From Ailanthus altissimus (taxonomy: Eukaryota > Streptophyta > Magnoliopsida > Sapindales > Simaroubaceae), in assembly GCA_946807835.1 (NCBI GenBank), contig OX327709.1, positions 20,585,501-20,649,500 of the forward strand: DNA of 64,000 nucleotides, written 5' to 3'. Position 1 is the first letter of the stretch. The number at the start of each line of letters is the position of its first letter. The translations under genes were made by a program, and so were the position numbers. Shown here in pieces: positions 26,481 through 39,649 of the stretch. The notes below the pieces were generated by a model. The model ran no database searches and was not told the DNA's origin. It saw nothing but the letters and a program-made list of their open reading frames with translations.

Positions 26481-27004
26481 TTGAATCAAACCGCTGCCAA
26501 TAGGAGAGTAGCATTGACCCTTCCTTTTTTTAGCTAATATGGAACAACTCACTCAATAATTAGACACAATGAATTTATCCATATTTTGGCTACCAAGATC
26601 TAACTCTAATGTCACTTGTCGATGGGACTAGACATATAATTCAAGTGTTCAACCCAAAAGACTTAACATTTACAAGAAAAAAATCAAATAAAAAAAGAGA
26701 AATCTGAAAGAAACTCAATAACACAACATTATAACCAAAAAAATGACTAATCGTCTTGCAGTGTAGAAACAGCAGGCATACAAAAAGTAGAACTACTTAT
26801 TCACTCTTGGAGCACTCTTCTCAATCTCATAATGATGTAATATAGCTTTTTATTTGTACTCTTTTTATAAATTATTTTTGAGAAAATCATCGCTACACAT
26901 TAGCATGATAAATTAACAAGCAAGGGTCGTTATGTTCAAACCTTGAAAGATAAGTTAAAATTTATCAAAATACAAAGATGGTAATATAATCGTGAGTGTT
27001 AATG
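26481..27004. other. Intergenic stretch
   Basis: AT-rich sequence, perhaps including further debris of the Copia fragment. I see no gene or defined repeat. Confidence 0.35.
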
Positions 27005-30000
27005 TGTTGTGATATTGTATCATTAATATATTTGATATCATATCAAATATATTTCTTCCTTTTATAACCTGTAGTTATTTCCTTCCATGTATAGTATTGT
27101 TTTCCCATTATACAGTTTTGATTACAGTGAAATATACTCTTCTTTCTATTGCTCACATGGTATTAGAGCTTCGAGTTTTTCACTGTCGCTTTGTTTAGTT
27201 TGAGATTTGCTGAAATTTTTTTAGAACCCATCGAAAGTCCATTGGAGTTGCCAAAACTCATCGAAAGGTTGCTGTGTTAGACATCATCCAACCCAAGATA
27301 CTCAAAAAACTCCAACCATTCCAACGCCATTGACAACACCCTTATCGGAGATTGGATCAACACCTACGCGCCATCTGAAGGTCACTGCCATCGATCACTG
27401 CCATTTCAGATCCCGACCGTTATACGACAACATGACCGACACCATCCTGTCTAGGAGAATCCTCAATCACCGACCATTTAAACACCGCTGATTTTATACC
27501 GATTGAAGGTTAAAAAGCACCAGACGCGCCGTCGAAGCTTATTGTTTGCAACAAGGGTCTATTTGCAAACTTTTCAATATTTGAAGATCAGATCGTACTA
27601 TTCTATACTTTTGGATATTTCTATCATTTTCAAAAGTTTTGAGAATATTTTATAATTATTAAATTATTTATGGGTTATTTTGTAATTTTTGAAAAATTAA
27701 AGGGTTATTTTGTACTTATTATCAAGGTTAAGTTGTAATTATTAAAAGTTTTAGGGTAAAATTATAATTATTAAAAGTTTAAGGGCCATATTATAATTAC
27801 TAAAAGTTGAAGAGGGAAATTTATTTTTCAATCGATAAATCTGATGTTTCTTAACCTATTCACATTATCTTTGACGGACATAATTATATCTTATAGGCAC
27901 AAGCTATGTGTAGCTTTCTTAAAGGCAGGAGACTTTGGCGTTATATCACTGGTGATATTACTCTACCCAAGCAGCGGGATAATGAGAGTCCGAAGGCTTT
28001 CATTGACAGACTAGATGATTGAGATAGTAAAAGTCATCAAATTATTATATGGTTTCGTAATACATCCACCTCATCCATCAGTCTTCATCATGGTCGATTT
28101 GATACTGCCAAATCATTTTGACATTTTCTTGCACATCGTTACACTGCCGCAGATCTCTCTCATCAATATCAACTTTTGCAAAATTTGCATCACCTTCGGC
28201 AAGAACTAGGACAATCCATCAACAAATTTCATTCTCATATGTAGTTTATTTAGGACCAACTAACCCTTTCAGAACCAATTTGAAAGAATAATGATGATGC
28301 TCAAGCCTTCATTGTCTACCGAGATTATCAACATCTGGTTCAGTTTCTTATGGCTCTGCAAGATAAATTTGAGTCCATTCGTACTTCTCTACTTCATCGA
28401 AGGCCCTTACTCATTTTGGATCAAGCTATTGCTGATCTTATCTCTAAAGAAACAAGATTTGTTACTTTTCAGCAAGTTCGTATAGATACAATACTTGCCA
28501 CCCCGCAACATAAATTTGATAGCTCCACTCAATATAAGACGTGTAATTATTGCAACTTATTTAGACATGTAGTTCTCACTTGTTCAACACATAAATGCAA
28601 AAAATTGAACTTCGTTATTTTGAGAAAAATTATCCTAAAAGCAAACAGTCTCAGGGTGCTACTTCTATAAGGCCTCAATCATTCTCTGTTGCTATGCTGC
28701 CCAAGATACTATCAACTCTTCTTCTAACTTAACCAGTGATCTTAAATCTTTACTTCACCAACTATTATCAAACTCTAGTAATCCTTCTTCTTCTGCTCTT
28801 TCAGGTAACTCTTGCTATTTTGATTTTACATGTTGCAATTATATAACTTCTGATTCCACACTTTTCTCCTCTAAATCTTATGCTTCCTATTTATCTTCTA
28901 TTCAAACTACTAATGGATCTTTCATGAATGTTAGTCACATTGGTTGGGTGTCTTGCTCCAGTCTTTCTTTATCTGATACTTTTCTTATATCTAAACTCAC
29001 ATTAAATCTTCTATCTATCAGTCAAATTTGTGAACTTGATCTTAACATTTTATTTACTGCCTCTAGGTGTTATGTACAGGATCTGAAGATAGGTCAGACA
29101 CTTGGGACAGGTCGTAAAGTGGGTCATCTATATAAGCTTTTTTCTTTGCACTTGCCATCTTCATCCCCTTCGTCCGCTACATCTACTTCCGCAACATCAT
29201 CACCACATATCTGGCAATCTTGTTTGGATTATGCCTCAATAAGCCGTATTCATTCTCTAGTATTCAATGGCTGTTTAGAAATTATTTCTAATAATAAAGA
29301 TGACTGTTTAATTTGTCATTTAGCAAAACAACCAGCTTTGCCTTTTACTAATAGTACTACTGTTTCGCATGCTCCTTTTGATCTTATACACTCTGATATT
29401 TGAGATCCATCTCTCAATGCTACTATGGGCAGATCTCGATACTTTGTTATTTTTGTTGATGACTATTCTCGATATACATGGTTGTTTCTTATGAAACAAA
29501 TATCAAAATTTACTAAAATTTATCATGATTTTGCTCAAATGATTAAAACATAAAGATCTTTCGCACAGATAATGCCATGGGATATAGAGAGATATTCCTA
29601 TTAAACTTTGTGATTATCATTATTTTTCTACTACTTTTTATTATATGAACTTTTATCCTATTCCGAGGCCAGTGCTAACCCTGTTTGGCAACAAGTAATG
29701 ACAAAAGAATTACAGGCTCTTGAAAAATCGCTTACTTGGGATTTTGTTCCTCTTCCACCTCAAAAAGTGCCATTAATTGTAAATGGATATACAAGATTAA
29801 GACCAAGTCTAATGGGTCCATTGAGCAATATAAAGCTTTTCTTGTTGCAAAAGGCTTTACTCAAGAATATGGAATTGATTATGAAGAAACTTTTGCTTAT
29901 GTTGCTCCATTTACTTCTATTCAAAGTTTATTAGCTATTGTTACAGTTCATGGTTAGACATTATTTCAGATAGATGTAAAAAATACCTTTCTTAATAGTG

Positions 30001-31055
30001 ATTTTGCTGAAAAAGTCTATAGAAGCTTCATTCTGGTTATCTACATCCGTCAGGCACAGTCTGCAAACTCGTCAAGCTTTATATGGCCTTAAACAAGCTT
30101 CTCATGCCTGGTTTGCAAAATTTAATAGCACTATTTCTCAATATAATTTTCAATCTAACCCTTATAACTCAGCTATTTTCATCCGCAAAATAAATCGTGG
30201 TTGTCTTTTACTGCTTCTTTATATTGATGATAAGATTATCATGGGTGATGATCTTATTAGTATTTCTACTCTTAAGGACTTTCTTTAGCAATATTTTAAA
30301 ATGAAAGATCTTGGCAACCTTAATTATTTTTTTGGCCTTGAAATACTATCTGACTCTACTGGGTATTATCTCTCACATACTAAATATGCATCCATCTACT
30401 TGCTAAAGCTGGCTTAACAAACAATAAGACTACCTCTACTTCTCTAGAGCCTAATGTTAAACTTTGATCCTCTGATGGTACTCTTCTCAGTGATGTCACC
30501 CTCTATCATCAGTTGGTTGGTAGTAGGGACTACCTTACAGTTACACGCCGGGACATTGCTCATGATGTTCATGTTGTCAGTCAGTTTATGGCCATTCCTC
30601 GAACCTCTCATTATGTAGTAGTTCTTCATATCCTACGTTATCTCAAAGGTACACTTTTTCACAATCTCTATTTTTTAGCTCATTCTCCTCTCGTATTACG
30701 AGCTTATGCTGATGCAAATTAGGTGGGTGATCCTACGAATTGACGTTCAACTACTAAATTTTGTCTTTTCTTGGGTGATTCTCTTTTTTCATGAAAAAGT
30801 AAGAAACAGATAAGTACTGCTCGCTCAAATGCTGAAGCTGAGTATTGTGCTCTTACTAATACTACCAAAGAGATTGTTTGGCTCTGCTAGCTTCTTGAAA
30901 ATATGGATTTTTCTCACACTGAAGCTACACATCTTTATTGTAATAATCAGAGTGCTATTCAAATTGCTCATAATGATGTTTTTCATTAGCATACTAAGCA
31001 CATTGAAACAGATTGTCACTTTGTTCGGCAACATGTGTCTCAAGCAACAGTTTTA
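27005..31055 (+). mobile_element. Copia element C, short LTR, 3' end missing
   Basis: The 5' LTR 27005-27157 (TGTTGTGATATT...GCTCACA, 153 bp) is followed at once by the primer-binding site TGGTATTAGAGC (27158-27169). Then come a gag remnant (27890-28670), protease and GAG-pre-integrase (28924-29400, WQSCLDYASISRI...CLICHLAKQPALPF), integrase start (29430-29560, YFVIFVDDYSRYTWLF), RT (29690-30410; WIYKIKTKSNGSIEQYKAFLVAKG, then LLLYIDDK with YIDD in place of YVDD) and RNase H (30500-31055). Many stops and frameshifts show it is dead. Part of the integrase seems deleted between about 29580 and 29690. The coding sequence stops abruptly after HFVRQHVSQA at about 31055, and no 3' LTR is seen. Confidence 0.85.
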
Positions 31056-31068
31056 TAATACTAAACAT

Positions 31069-33870
31069 CTATGAAGCAGCGGTCCACAAATCAACAGCCA
31101 TATTTTGTCTATAAAAGGTACCAATGTCAGGGAAGGAGTCAAATGACCGACCTATCATAAGATATTCAATATACATACAGACGAATACGCCACAGTCCCC
31201 GCTCTGGACCTCTTGTTGCGACATATTCTCCTGCATACGAATCACCGGCCAAAGAAACAAATTTGGACTTTGTATGCCTCTCAAACTATCAAATTTACAC
31301 CTTTGAAGGTATAAAGGCATTACAACACGCAGAGCCTCTATAAATTTTATGATGGACTCGTCTGAATGGCCATTCACGTTGGAATCATATAGACCAATTG
31401 CTATCCGAACAAAGTCAAGCTCTATTACAAACAATGTTGTTGATTGATATTTATAGGGATATATACCTACAAAAATAATTATTGTATTATTTTAAACTTA
31501 AAGTTGTTAAATGCACAGTAAAAAGTCATTATTGTTCTTAAAACGTAACTTATTGACCAATGCCCATGATTTAGCACTAAGTAACTCTGGCTTTGTTCTG
31601 AATGCATAAGCCAACAACTGTTCAAGCTATTGATCATTGTCTGGAGGATTGGCGGTAAAATACGTTCGTCACATTTGTCGAATGTACTCATAAAGACAAA
31701 TGAAATATACTTGTTAAACTCGTTAATAGTTAATATATAATGGTATGATAATGTTATATGCACAATAAACGAGTAACATAATAACTCACGTAAAAATATG
31801 CATCTGCAGTTGTGCAATCCTATAAGTACATATCATAAATATTTTGACGCAAACACAAAACCTTTAAATATTCATTTATGTGCTGCAAACAAAGAAAATG
31901 TATAAGTTTCGATACTATTAGACAACTCACAAAACAAAAAAAGTAAAAACAAGTCTTCACTGAATCGTCAAGCTAGTCTTGTAGTAGCTCATTAAACTAT
32001 GTATAGTTAGGATCAAGTCCATCCAAACGAACCCACTGTGTTGGGTCATTGTTTTTTATCCAATCTAGAAGCTCAACAAATTTAACCTGATCAATAGGAA
32101 TCAGCTGCCCATTTACGTCAATTGTAGGTGCTACTTGCAATTCCACACGTTTCTTCTTCACAGACTTTTTCAATAAATTGGTATATGGACTAATTTGGGC
32201 TACAACCTTTTTGTGAAGACGCCGATACCTGCTCATATTTTCACCCAACGGAGCAGGTATAATTTTTACACTTGCAGGGCTATCAGCTATATGCTATAAA
32301 TCCATTGTTATAGGCTGATGCTGAAAGTCAGCAGCCATGAATTCGGTACCCTATAAAACAAAACAATACCAGTTAATGTATTAACTTGTTAAACTTTGTA
32401 CCCAATGTAATTTAGGTTTAAAATGCATCATACTCTGCCCTACATCCTTAGAGATCTTGGCTGGTTTAAACTGTTCCACCAAGAGAGATATCTGATGCAA
32501 GATATTTTCTTTAGCCTTATCAATCTTAGCGGAAAGTTCTGAGTTAGCCTTATCAATCCTAGTAAATATCATTTTTTCAAGATAATCCATCATCTTCTCT
32601 AGGTCATGATATTGTGATGATAACGTGTCAAACTCAAAATATACATAAGTAATTATAATTAATTTTCACAAACTAATACTTATCAATAACATAAATAATT
32701 ATAATTCAAAGAAAAAAAATTAAATTATTATACCATTGATTCAATCACTGGCGGGGCTTGACATTCGTAGTCAGGCTGTAGATTATCAGTGAATTAAGTG
32801 TTCGGGATATCAACTTTCTCCAACTTAAGACTCCCTACCTATTTTTTTGATAGAATGCGCAAGTTTACCGTCACGCGATAGTCTACACTCTTCTCATGTT
32901 TGTGGAGCACCAACTTCTTATAAACCCTTCAAAGTCTTTATAATATTTTAGATTTATTAATCATTATTAGAAAAAAATAACCAAAGTTATAAGGAAATTA
33001 TATCTATTTTTTGTTGAACATAAAAGTATACCCTAACACAATCGAAGAAAATATTTACGACGTTTTCGTATAATGAGGTGTCTATACCAGACCAATTTAG
33101 AATACACAGAAAATAGTCTCCTTTCCTGTCGGCAAACAGCTCCCCACACCTCGGGATTGCCTCGTAAATCCACACCTGAGATGATAATAAATTAAAAATT
33201 ATAATGTCAACAAAATAATTTTTTTTGTATCCCAATATGATAATGAATCAAAAAAATAGAATTATTCACCAAGAATGTTTGACTAAATAAGTATAAGTTG
33301 TACGATTCCTTATGCAGAGCGCTCACTTTTTTTACCTTCACTAACTTTTTAATTAGAGCATTGCATGAACTATTGTAGAGTACAGTCCATGCAATCGTGC
33401 CCTAAGGATAAACATTAAACTCATCTAAATTATCTATAAGACGAAGTATAAAATACTGTATGGTTCTATTCCGATCACGTGGCATTAATAATTTATTAAA
33501 TACATAAAATAGACACATTTTTATTACATCTACATCATCATCAAATGTAACGCTCAGGAACCAAGGATCCAAATTCCTGTAAGTCAACTCACTTCTACCC
33601 GAAAAATATTTATGCTATAGTCTATTACTTAACCCACTTACTACAAGATAATCTCACATTCTTAAACCAGTAATCAAATAAAATTCTTGACAAGAGAATC
33701 TAATACGTCTTTTCTCTATATAGAACCATAATTCTTCATATAAATTTTTGGTATATATGCGTTTTAATAAAATCTTATGTGCTAAAATACTTGAGAATGA
33801 AATATCTGATACATCCAAAAAATAACCAAAATATGTGGTTCTAAATATTTCTACTTGTCTCAAAGTTAAT
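31069..33870 (-). pseudogene. Ulp1-like protease / DUF1985 protein remnant
   Basis: On the - strand from right to left: FSCQEFYLITGLRM (33863-33654) and QVWIYEAIPRCGELFADR (33235-33100) are DUF1985 landmarks. A charged linker follows (32593-31997). The C-terminal domain (31434-31069) has GLYDSNVNGHSDE, then QSGDCGVFVCMYIEYLM and RQNMAVDLW, as in peptidase C48 (Ulp1/SENP): the catalytic Asp in YDS, the oxyanion Gln and the nucleophile Cys are present. The segment that should carry the catalytic His-Trp, near 31450-31400, is frame-shifted. Plant DUF1985-Ulp1 genes are known as cargo of Mutator-like (Kaonashi) elements. I read this as a dead copy of such a gene. Splice sites are uncertain, though a TTTTTGTAG acceptor lies just before the last exon. 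It abuts Copia C directly. Confidence 0.7.
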
Positions 33871-35124
33871 TTGGCTTTTATATTTCATATAACCTATAAC
33901 TTCGAGTAAGTATGTACGTTTGCTCGGTAGAAAATATTTTCGGTAATTACGTAGTCTTTTGAGACATTCTCTTTCTTGAAAAAATTAAAAAAATTATTAA
34001 CATATAATATTCACAATAAAATTATCAACATATAACTAACTATTAAATCAAGATTTTTATTACAACTAACATATATTAATATTAACAAAATAAAAAAAGA
34101 TATTTACATAATTATTAAATAATTTAAAATTATTAAATTAAATAATTATTAATAAACCAAAACATATATTTTTAAATTAATCAAAAAAATTACCATGTGG
34201 TGCCTTACCTTGGTGCCACGTGGCAACCGACGACCCGCCATTGGGCCCAGGCCGTGTGGCGCGCCGCACGCCATCGAACGGGTTGTACGCCGTTGTGCGC
34301 ACGCCACATGGGCCACAGTAAGCGCCTAACAGCGTGCTTCTATATGCCTTTCGCGTGAAGCGCGTATAAGCACGCATCAGCGCTTATAAGGCAAAAAAAT
34401 GGCCGGAATCCCCATTTTTGATTTCACACATTTTCAACTTATTTTTCATATTACATCCGTACATTTTTAATAATTAAATACAAAAATTACTCAAAATAAA
34501 AAAAAAAATTTAAAAATAAACTTATCAATTTTTTTTTTTTTAACTTCACACTAAATAATTTAATTTCAATATTCAAATTTTAAAGTGAATTTAACATATT
34601 ACTTTAAAGAAATTTACTACTGTGAGAGAGAGGGAGAGAGAGTGTCAGTAGATTTTTTTTGTTTTTGAAATTAATTTTTATTTTTATTTTTTAAAAAATA
34701 AGGATAAAATTATAAAAAAAAATGTTAAATTTAATTATTATAATTTAAATTATTTTAACTCGATCAAAATAAATATTTAATTAAAAATTTTGATCACCTT
34801 GAAAAGTTTCCCAATTTTTAGAAGCCCTAACTATAGTTCTTTGCTTGGGCATTCGACGTAGCCAAATCTTAAGCTCAAGCTGAAACAGAACTATTTAAAT
34901 AAGTACAATTTTTCTTTTTCTTTTTTTAACCCAAGTTGTTTTGAACTTGCATTGTTACAATTTTACATACCCACAGGCACATGCCACATAACTCTGCAGT
35001 CAGCAGCAATATTAGTGACTTATTTTGTCCAATAAACAAAGTTGCCACGCCCAACTTTAAAATTAAGAAATTAAAACAATTCATTTTTTTCCTATATTTT
35101 TAGCAAATGATGATCAGATCAGGG
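33871..35124. other. AT-rich spacer with a small GC-rich island
   Basis: Mostly AT-rich. A GC-rich patch at 34190-34380 has many GCGC and ACGCC words and an open frame on - that is not conserved to my knowledge. It also has a GA repeat at 34622-34643 and poly-T/A runs. Possibly the end of the Ulp1-carrying transposon; no terminal inverted repeats were identified. Confidence 0.4.
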
Positions 35125-35631
35125 TGCCACGCCCCGACAATCGTAGCGATTGGTAGATTCCCAAACCAATACGAGAACATTTGGAAAAAATAAAACTAAT
35201 CATTTAACTTAATTAACACTTAACTAAAAACTATATAAATAATAAGTGTTGCCCCACCACGTGGCAGCAACTTGAAAACTAAGAAGGTCTACCTGATCTT
35301 CCAGAAAGTTCGAGGGGACTCGTGGCGTAGAAGGAATAATCCAGAGTCACGGACATGATTACGCCACGTGTCCTGACAAATACGTGGCATCCTACATGGC
35401 ATATGCCATTACCTCGTAAATGATACGCCCCAACCCCCACCCGCATACCTTTGTTTACACTCTCCAGTTTTTAGTTAAAAACAGTAATCGTTTTCTTTTA
35501 CCGGTTTATCTTGCTCTTGCTTCAAAAACGCAGATCTTAACCTAAAGCAAAGAATTACAATTTAACGGAGATATTGAGATCTCCAGTTCCGTTTAATTTC
35601 TCGTGATTTTCTCGTAATTCTGTCTGTTTAG
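35125..35631 (+). promoter_or_regulatory. Promoter/5' region of the RCC1 gene with ACGTG boxes
   Basis: Contains a perfect G-box (CACGTG at 35258-35263, context CCACGTGGCA), CACGTGTC at 35365-35372 and ACGTGGC at 35382-35388, i.e. three ACGT-core elements of the bZIP/ABRE type within 250-375 bp of the ATG. The left part, TGCCACGCCCCGAC at 35125, looks like the complement of the solo-LTR end (GGGGCGTGACA), so an old LTR fragment may form part of this promoter. Confidence 0.45.
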
Positions 35632-38600
35632 ATGGAAATGAATGGAAATAACAAGGAGGAGCATGTCAAAATGGAGGAATGTAAAGAGACACTCGTGTAT
35701 ATGTGGGGATATCTTCCCGGAATCTCGCAGGAAAAATCCCCAATTCTCTCTCCGCTGCCGGTACGGTTGAGTGGCGGCGATTCGTGGAAGGACGTTTGTG
35801 GCGGTGGATGCGGATTCGCTCTCACCATTTCAGGTAGAAAATATTTACCTGTCACTAATTTCTCGGTTTTTATTTATTAAATCTCTGGATTTACGTTCCA
35901 TGAAACTTGATCGAGTGATTCAAATTATGGTTTCAAGTTAATTCGATATTATTGTTTTATCTACTAAATTTGATGTTAATTTGGAAACGAATTAGACTCT
36001 GGGAAGCTGATAACGTGGGGTTCAGCCGACGATGAAGGTCAAAGCTACTTGACTTGCGGGAAGCATGGGGTATTGCAGTGATCTTCTAGTGTATAATAAA
36101 AGTTATGTACAGTTGTGTTGTTTTGTATTTGAATTGATTTAGCGTCCTCTTTTTGCGGCACATTATTAAGGAAACTCCAGAACCATTTTCCCTTCCAACT
36201 GAGGCTTCAGTAGTGAACGCTGCTGCTGGCTGGGCCCACTGTATTTCTGTTACAGGTAACCTTTTATCTGATTTTAGATTCCATAGTATCACATTTCTGG
36301 AACAAGAACAAATAATTCAAATGAGGGAAATGAGGGAAAGGGTAAACTTTGCTCGCCTTCGAGCAGTTAATTTTAGTTTCGTATTATTTGCGGCAATTTG
36401 ATGTCCGTAAGAATGAAATTATCTCAATTTTGGTGTTAGGGAAAAGTAGATCTGGGGAATAGTATTTGGGAGATGCCATTTTGCTCTTGCTGGAGCATAT
36501 GTAGGAAACAAGTTAGTGGCCATTATGCACTTTAAGTTACAAACTTAGAATACACAACATTCTGTCCCTGACCTGTTTTTGGTTTAATCAGAGTTCAAAA
36601 TCATTTTTGTCATTTCTCAAAATGCAGAAATAGGTGAAGTATACACATGGGGTTGGAAAGAGTGTGTTCCGTCTGCAAAAGTTACTCGTGAATCGGGTAC
36701 TGGAGGAAGCTTTCAGAAGGATAGCGGCGGGAAACAAAGTGCATTGCCAGCTGAACAAGGTGAATTTCTCTGAAACATAAAGAAAACTTTCAAATTAGCT
36801 ATTTTCGTGTGTTGAAAAGTTATTTTATGAAGCTTAAAAAAAATTTCACAGTTAGCCCAAGGTCTCAGGGCTCAAATTTAACTGGGGGGACAGGATCTCT
36901 TTCCGACCAGAAAAGGACTGGAGAGGAACTTGTGAAACGAAAGAAAACATCGTCGGCTCCAGAAGAGTCTGAAAGCCTTGCATCTAATGATGAATTTTTC
37001 ACTGTGTCACCTTCTCTTGTAACTCTAAGCCCTGGAGTGAAAATCACCACAGTTGCTGCTGGTGGGCGCCATACTTTATTACTATCAGGTAAATCAATAA
37101 TGTCTTGGGTCAGCAAAGCCCAAGCACTTAATTTTTCAGGTGTAGTTGCCGTTTCTTTGTGGTCACACTACATAGTTTTGTAGGTTGTAGAAGTACGAAG
37201 CTATTGGAAGATTTTTGATGTAAAGCAAGACACTTGTTGCATCATAATTTTTACCGAAGTTACAGATTTGGGACAGGTGTGGGGTTGGGGCTATGGAGGC
37301 GAAGGGCAGCTAGGACTGGGTTCCCGGATAAAAATGGTGTCAACTCCTCATCTCATACCTTGCATTGAACCTGCATCTTCTGGAAAGGATAGGTCCATAT
37401 TGGTTCGTCAAGGAAGCATGAGCCCATCTGCAAAGTTCGCTGGAAGTTATGTGAAAGGAATTGCTTGTGGGGGTCGGCATAGTGCACTAATAACAGGTCA
37501 GCATTTTATGGCTGATTTTTTAGTCGTCTAATGCTTGAAAGAAAGCATGTTATGTTCTTACCAAATAAGGAAGGAGAAACAAAATTGGATTGGTCCATTT
37601 TCGATGTGAATTTTGCATTTTCTACATATTGGTGTTAGTCATAATTTGTGTCAGATACCTTTTATCACATGGCTCACTAGATAGATCTGCTTTCATTGAA
37701 TTCTGTCTGTTACACTCGTGGCTGGTTTGTTGAATTAAGGGGAGGCATTAACTTTGTTTTGACAGCATAATATTTTGACTGGTGCTTTCTCCTTCACTTT
37801 CTTATTTGGCAGATACAGGAGCATTGCTTACTTTTGGCTGGGGACTATATGGACAGGTGAGCTAAATATTAGATTAGCACATTATCATGCATTATGTATC
37901 ACTGAGCCTATGTTGCTACAATTGTTTTGGTTGAGTAATTCTTATGAGAGTTCGACATCTGGATGATTCAAATAGAAAAGTGTAGGTACCAGCAGCCAGA
38001 AACTCTGGTTTTCCTATTCCTTGTGGCCCATAAATTTTCATGCTTCAAAAGTGCTGATAACTAGGATTAGTTGGACTCACAGAATTGGGGAATGCTGGTT
38101 CTGTTATCCACCAATGACTTTATCAGAATAGCACTTTTTTCTTTCTTTTCTGTGCTTAGGCTTATACATTTGCATTTCTGGTTTAGCTCTTAATTCAGTG
38201 CTTTTTAAATCTCAGTTGACCCTAATTAAAGTTTTCTTTTATGATTTAGTGTGGGCATGGGAATACAAGTGATCAACTAAGACCAACATGTGTTTCTTCT
38301 TTAAACGGTGTTCAAGTACAACAAATTGCAGCTGGATTATGGCATACTGTGTGTATCTCAGTGCAGGGTCGTGTATATGTTTTTGGTGGAAATCAGTTTG
38401 GACAGTTGGGAACTGGTGCAGACCAGGCTGAGGTACATGCCAAATGCTATGATTTGTTGATTTTACCTGCTAATTCCACATAGAAGGTGAATGAAAATAT
38501 TTACGTTGGAGTATACTAGCTTACAGCTAGCTGAGGTGTTTTCTCAGTGTTACATTGCATTCAGAATTTAGGCACAGATATGGGTTACTTGTTCAACCTA

Positions 38601-39649
38601 TATATTAGTGAACTAGAACTGATGGCCCAATCCGAAACTAATTTATCTCCTTCTTAAGATTAAGCTAGCATATATCTCTCTCTCTCCTCTTTATCTTTTT
38701 TTTTTTTTTTTTGGTCCCTCTCTTCTGGGGAAGCTTGGAGATCAGATTCCTTTCAAAACCTAGCTAATAAAATAGAGTTAAACCTCTCAAATTTACATTA
38801 GAAAAAGCTACTTTGTCAACGTTTGTGATAGCACTAAAGGACTTTCGTGTCTTCCCCAGATTGTACCTAAGCTTTTGGATGCTCCAAGTTTGGAAAGTAA
38901 GCGCGCAAAAGTAGTTTCCTGTGGGGCTCGACATAGTGCCATGCTAACAGGTATAGAACTATTGCTGACACTTGGACCATGCATAAGGTCTAGAGAGTTT
39001 TCCATTTTGGAGTGGGATTATACGGATATAGGCCTCTTGACTAGGATCAACTGATGAGTCTATGATTTTATGCCTTTATTTGTCTCTCACCTATTTAAGG
39101 TATTACGCACTTGCCTTGGGAAAGAACTAGAGATTCGATGCAACATATTTCATAAAAAGGTTTTATTGGTTTTGAACAAGGTGAATGCTCCCTCTATCGC
39201 CTTAACCTGCCAGAAGTCTTCTGTGCTTGTCTCAACTTTGCTTATCCTAAAAACATAGTGCTCATAACATAACTATCACCGTCAATAAGTAACATAATTG
39301 TCCTTGGAGTCAGTTACTCTTGTGTTAGATTCTTGCAATGACGCTGCTTTTTGTTTGTGGATGTTAAAGAGGATGGCCAAGTGCTTTGCTGGGGATGGAA
39401 CAAATATGGTCAAGTATGCTTCTTGGATTCCGTGACCATATATTCATTTAGTTTCTTTTGTAGCATTTTCAACAAATACCAGTTTACTTCAACGTAAATT
39501 GATATTTCCTTTTCCTTGTGGTGCAGCTTGGACTCAGTGATTCAATAGACCGTAACATCCCTTCTCCAGTACCCATCGAAGGTTGTCTACCCAGAAACCT
39601 TGCATGTGGTTGGTGGCACACGCTACTACTGGCTGAAACACGGATATGA
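35632..39649 (+). CDS. RCC1-repeat family protein (UVR8-like)
   Basis: Eleven exons: 35632-35833, 35996-36069, 36171-36255, 36628-36759, 36852-37088, 37266-37496, 37813-37856, 38250-38432, 38860-38950, 39370-39413, 39527-39649; 1446 nt, 481 aa, all GT-AG. The start is the first ATG of the frame; a second (M3) is two codons on. The protein is a chain of RCC1 blades: VYMWGY, LITWGSADDEGQ, VYTWGWKECVP, VWGWGYGGEGQLGLG, LTFGWGLYGQCGHG, VYVFGGNQFGQLGTG and VLCWGWNKYGQLGL. They are separated by the CGGRHS/T-type turns (GGRHTLL, GGRHSAL, GARHSAM, GWWHTLL). A charged, Ser-rich insert (KRKKTSSAPEESES) separates blades 3 and 4. This fits the Arabidopsis At3g53830-type relatives of UVR8. The UVR8 C-terminal tail is absent, so photoreception is not implied. 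The role is likely protein or chromatin binding through the seven-bladed propeller. It converges with the bHLH gene. Confidence 0.93.

Noticed and set aside
36153..36401. Single-exon readings of the RCC1 gene (for example 82-aa and 124-aa frames)
   Set aside because: They run into introns; the 11-exon model keeps phase throughout and gives regular RCC1 blades.
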